Below are positions 63,151-64,000 of a stretch of DNA of 64,000 nucleotides, piece by piece (within the stretch, counting starts at the first letter, position 1; the number at the start of each line of letters is the position of its first letter). Below the pieces are notes generated by a model. It did not search any database. It worked only from the letters and a program-made list of their open reading frames with translations, and was not told the DNA's origin. The position numbers were made by a program, and so were the translations under genes. This stretch comes from Chamaecrista fasciculata. Taxonomy: Eukaryota; Streptophyta; Magnoliopsida; Fabales; Fabaceae. The stretch spans positions 90,846 through 154,845 of the forward strand of contig QANZ01007334.1 of NCBI GenBank assembly GCA_003254925.1. Direction: 5' to 3'.

Positions 63151-63526
63151 GTCGCTGAGGGCGATCATGCATCCTTTGGCTATTTAGGTAGGTAACTCCT
63201 TACCAATCACATCTCTATGTGACTCTTAGATCTTTATGGGACTGTATCATCATATGATACGGCATGTTTATCCCATCTAATGCCTTGAGGCCCAAAACCG
63301 TTTTGATAGCCCCATTAAGTCACACAATAAAACTTGTGAATGGCAAGGCCCAAACGACGAGGCCGAAGCCCAACCCCATATCATCGACGACGTCACTTAA
63401 ACACGTGTCGCTGAGGGCGATCACCGCATTTAATGACCCAAGATTTCAATGGGCGTCGAACTGAAAACCCCCATTCACCCGTGTGTCCTCGAGGTCAAGG
63501 CAGATACGTGTCGCTGAGGGCGATCA
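63151..63526. repeat. Three dispersed copies of a 17-bp motif in the copia leader region
   Basis: gtcgctgagggcgatca occurs at 63151-63167, 63407-63423 and 63510-63526. The surrounding sequence is more GC-rich than the rest of the window. The motif lies in what should be the 5' untranslated or early gag region of the element. Confidence 0.75.
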
Positions 63527-64000
63527 CCCCCCCGTGATGAACAAGATTTCCACAGGGTGTTTTATTGATGGCATTAAAACTTAAGATTTTCTAAAAGGGT
63601 TTGTTTTTTTTTTTTGAAAAAGTTCCGTTTTAAAGTTTAATTTTAAAACTCCTTTTAAAATTAAACGAGTTATGCCACATGTTTATCACCCCATGTATCA
63701 CATACATATATAAACATGTGCACGGATCTTGCATCATATGTAAAATCCCATGCTCGTATCGTATACGAAATTGTTGCGCCAAAGCGGGGTAAATAGCATG
63801 TTAAAATCGCGTCCTAAGCATACATCTAGCGCTTTGTATCACGTACAAACTAAATGTAAAACTGACATACATTGTGTTTAGATATGGCTCACCTATCCTA
63901 ACAATTCTCCCAAGCCAATGAGAGAATTCTTCTAAAAAGAAAGCGTAAAATTACAAGAGAGTAAACCCCAGTTACATTGAGGTATAAACTGAAAAGTAAA

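Larger units (their letters stand above)
56701..63998 (-). mobile_element. Ty1/copia retrotransposon fossil, minus strand, cut by the window edge
   Basis: Order on the minus strand, right to left: leader/gag region, protease, integrase, reverse transcriptase-RNase H, polypurine tract, 3' LTR. The 3' LTR occupies 56701-59412 and the outer flank is tctag (56696-56700). Weak matches to integrase text occur around 61250-61440 (minus). The element is broken by many lesions and its 5' LTR lies beyond the window. A hAT-type MITE inside the LTR shows it is not the latest arrival. Confidence 0.85.

Overview
This is nuclear DNA from a flowering plant, most likely a eudicot and plausibly a legume. The evidence is short GT-AG introns, AT-rich intergenic DNA, plant transposons, and a family of papain-like cysteine proteases of the SAG39/SAG12 senescence-associated type. 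I see no bacterial operons, rRNA, tRNA or CRISPR. Species cannot be fixed from sequence reading alone.

The backbone (about 1.8-43.1 kb) is a head-to-tail array of one two-exon protease gene, all on the + strand. Exon 1 is 442 nt, the intron normally 93-96 nt, exon 2 590 nt, giving 343-344 aa preproproteins with signal peptide, I29 inhibitor prodomain and C1A catalytic domain. Five copies look intact (starts 8899, 19723, 26413, 38312, 41983). Two are pseudogenes: 1798-3531, split by a solo LTR and frameshifted, and 32335-33996, with two frameshifts, a nonsense codon beside the catalytic Cys and an enlarged intron. One is only a 51-bp C-terminal relic (11106-11156). The partial copy at 8034-8886 abuts a single N and matches 8888-9751 base for base in length, so it is probably an unmerged contig overlap rather than a gene.

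Each gene carries duplicated flanks. Two promoter classes exist: type I before the copies at 1798, 26413 and 41983, and type II before those at 8034, 19723, 32335 and 38312. Promoter, coding region and 3' UTR do not always share the same nearest relative, and one 3' UTR is a visible recombination product. The array has therefore been reshuffled by unequal exchange or gene conversion.

The rest is mostly transposon-derived. A striking class is fold-back elements built of short degenerate units ending in 'GGGACCAAA', several with clear 9-bp target duplications (Mutator-like). There are also hAT-type MITEs with 8-bp duplications, a CACTA-like region with a transposase-associated relic (about 11.8-16.25 kb), Helitron termini, two solo LTRs (2016-2618 and 28280-30930), and at the right edge a broken Ty1/copia element on the minus strand (56701 to beyond 63998) with a hAT-type MITE inside its LTR. 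From about 46 to 56.7 kb I find no convincing host gene. A 447-bp assembly gap lies at 50946-51392 inside a MITE-like element.

I did not find a new kind of biological system. The most informative observations are the likely false duplication, the insertion that duplicated a TATA box, the chimeric 3' UTR, and the transposon record that orders events in the array.
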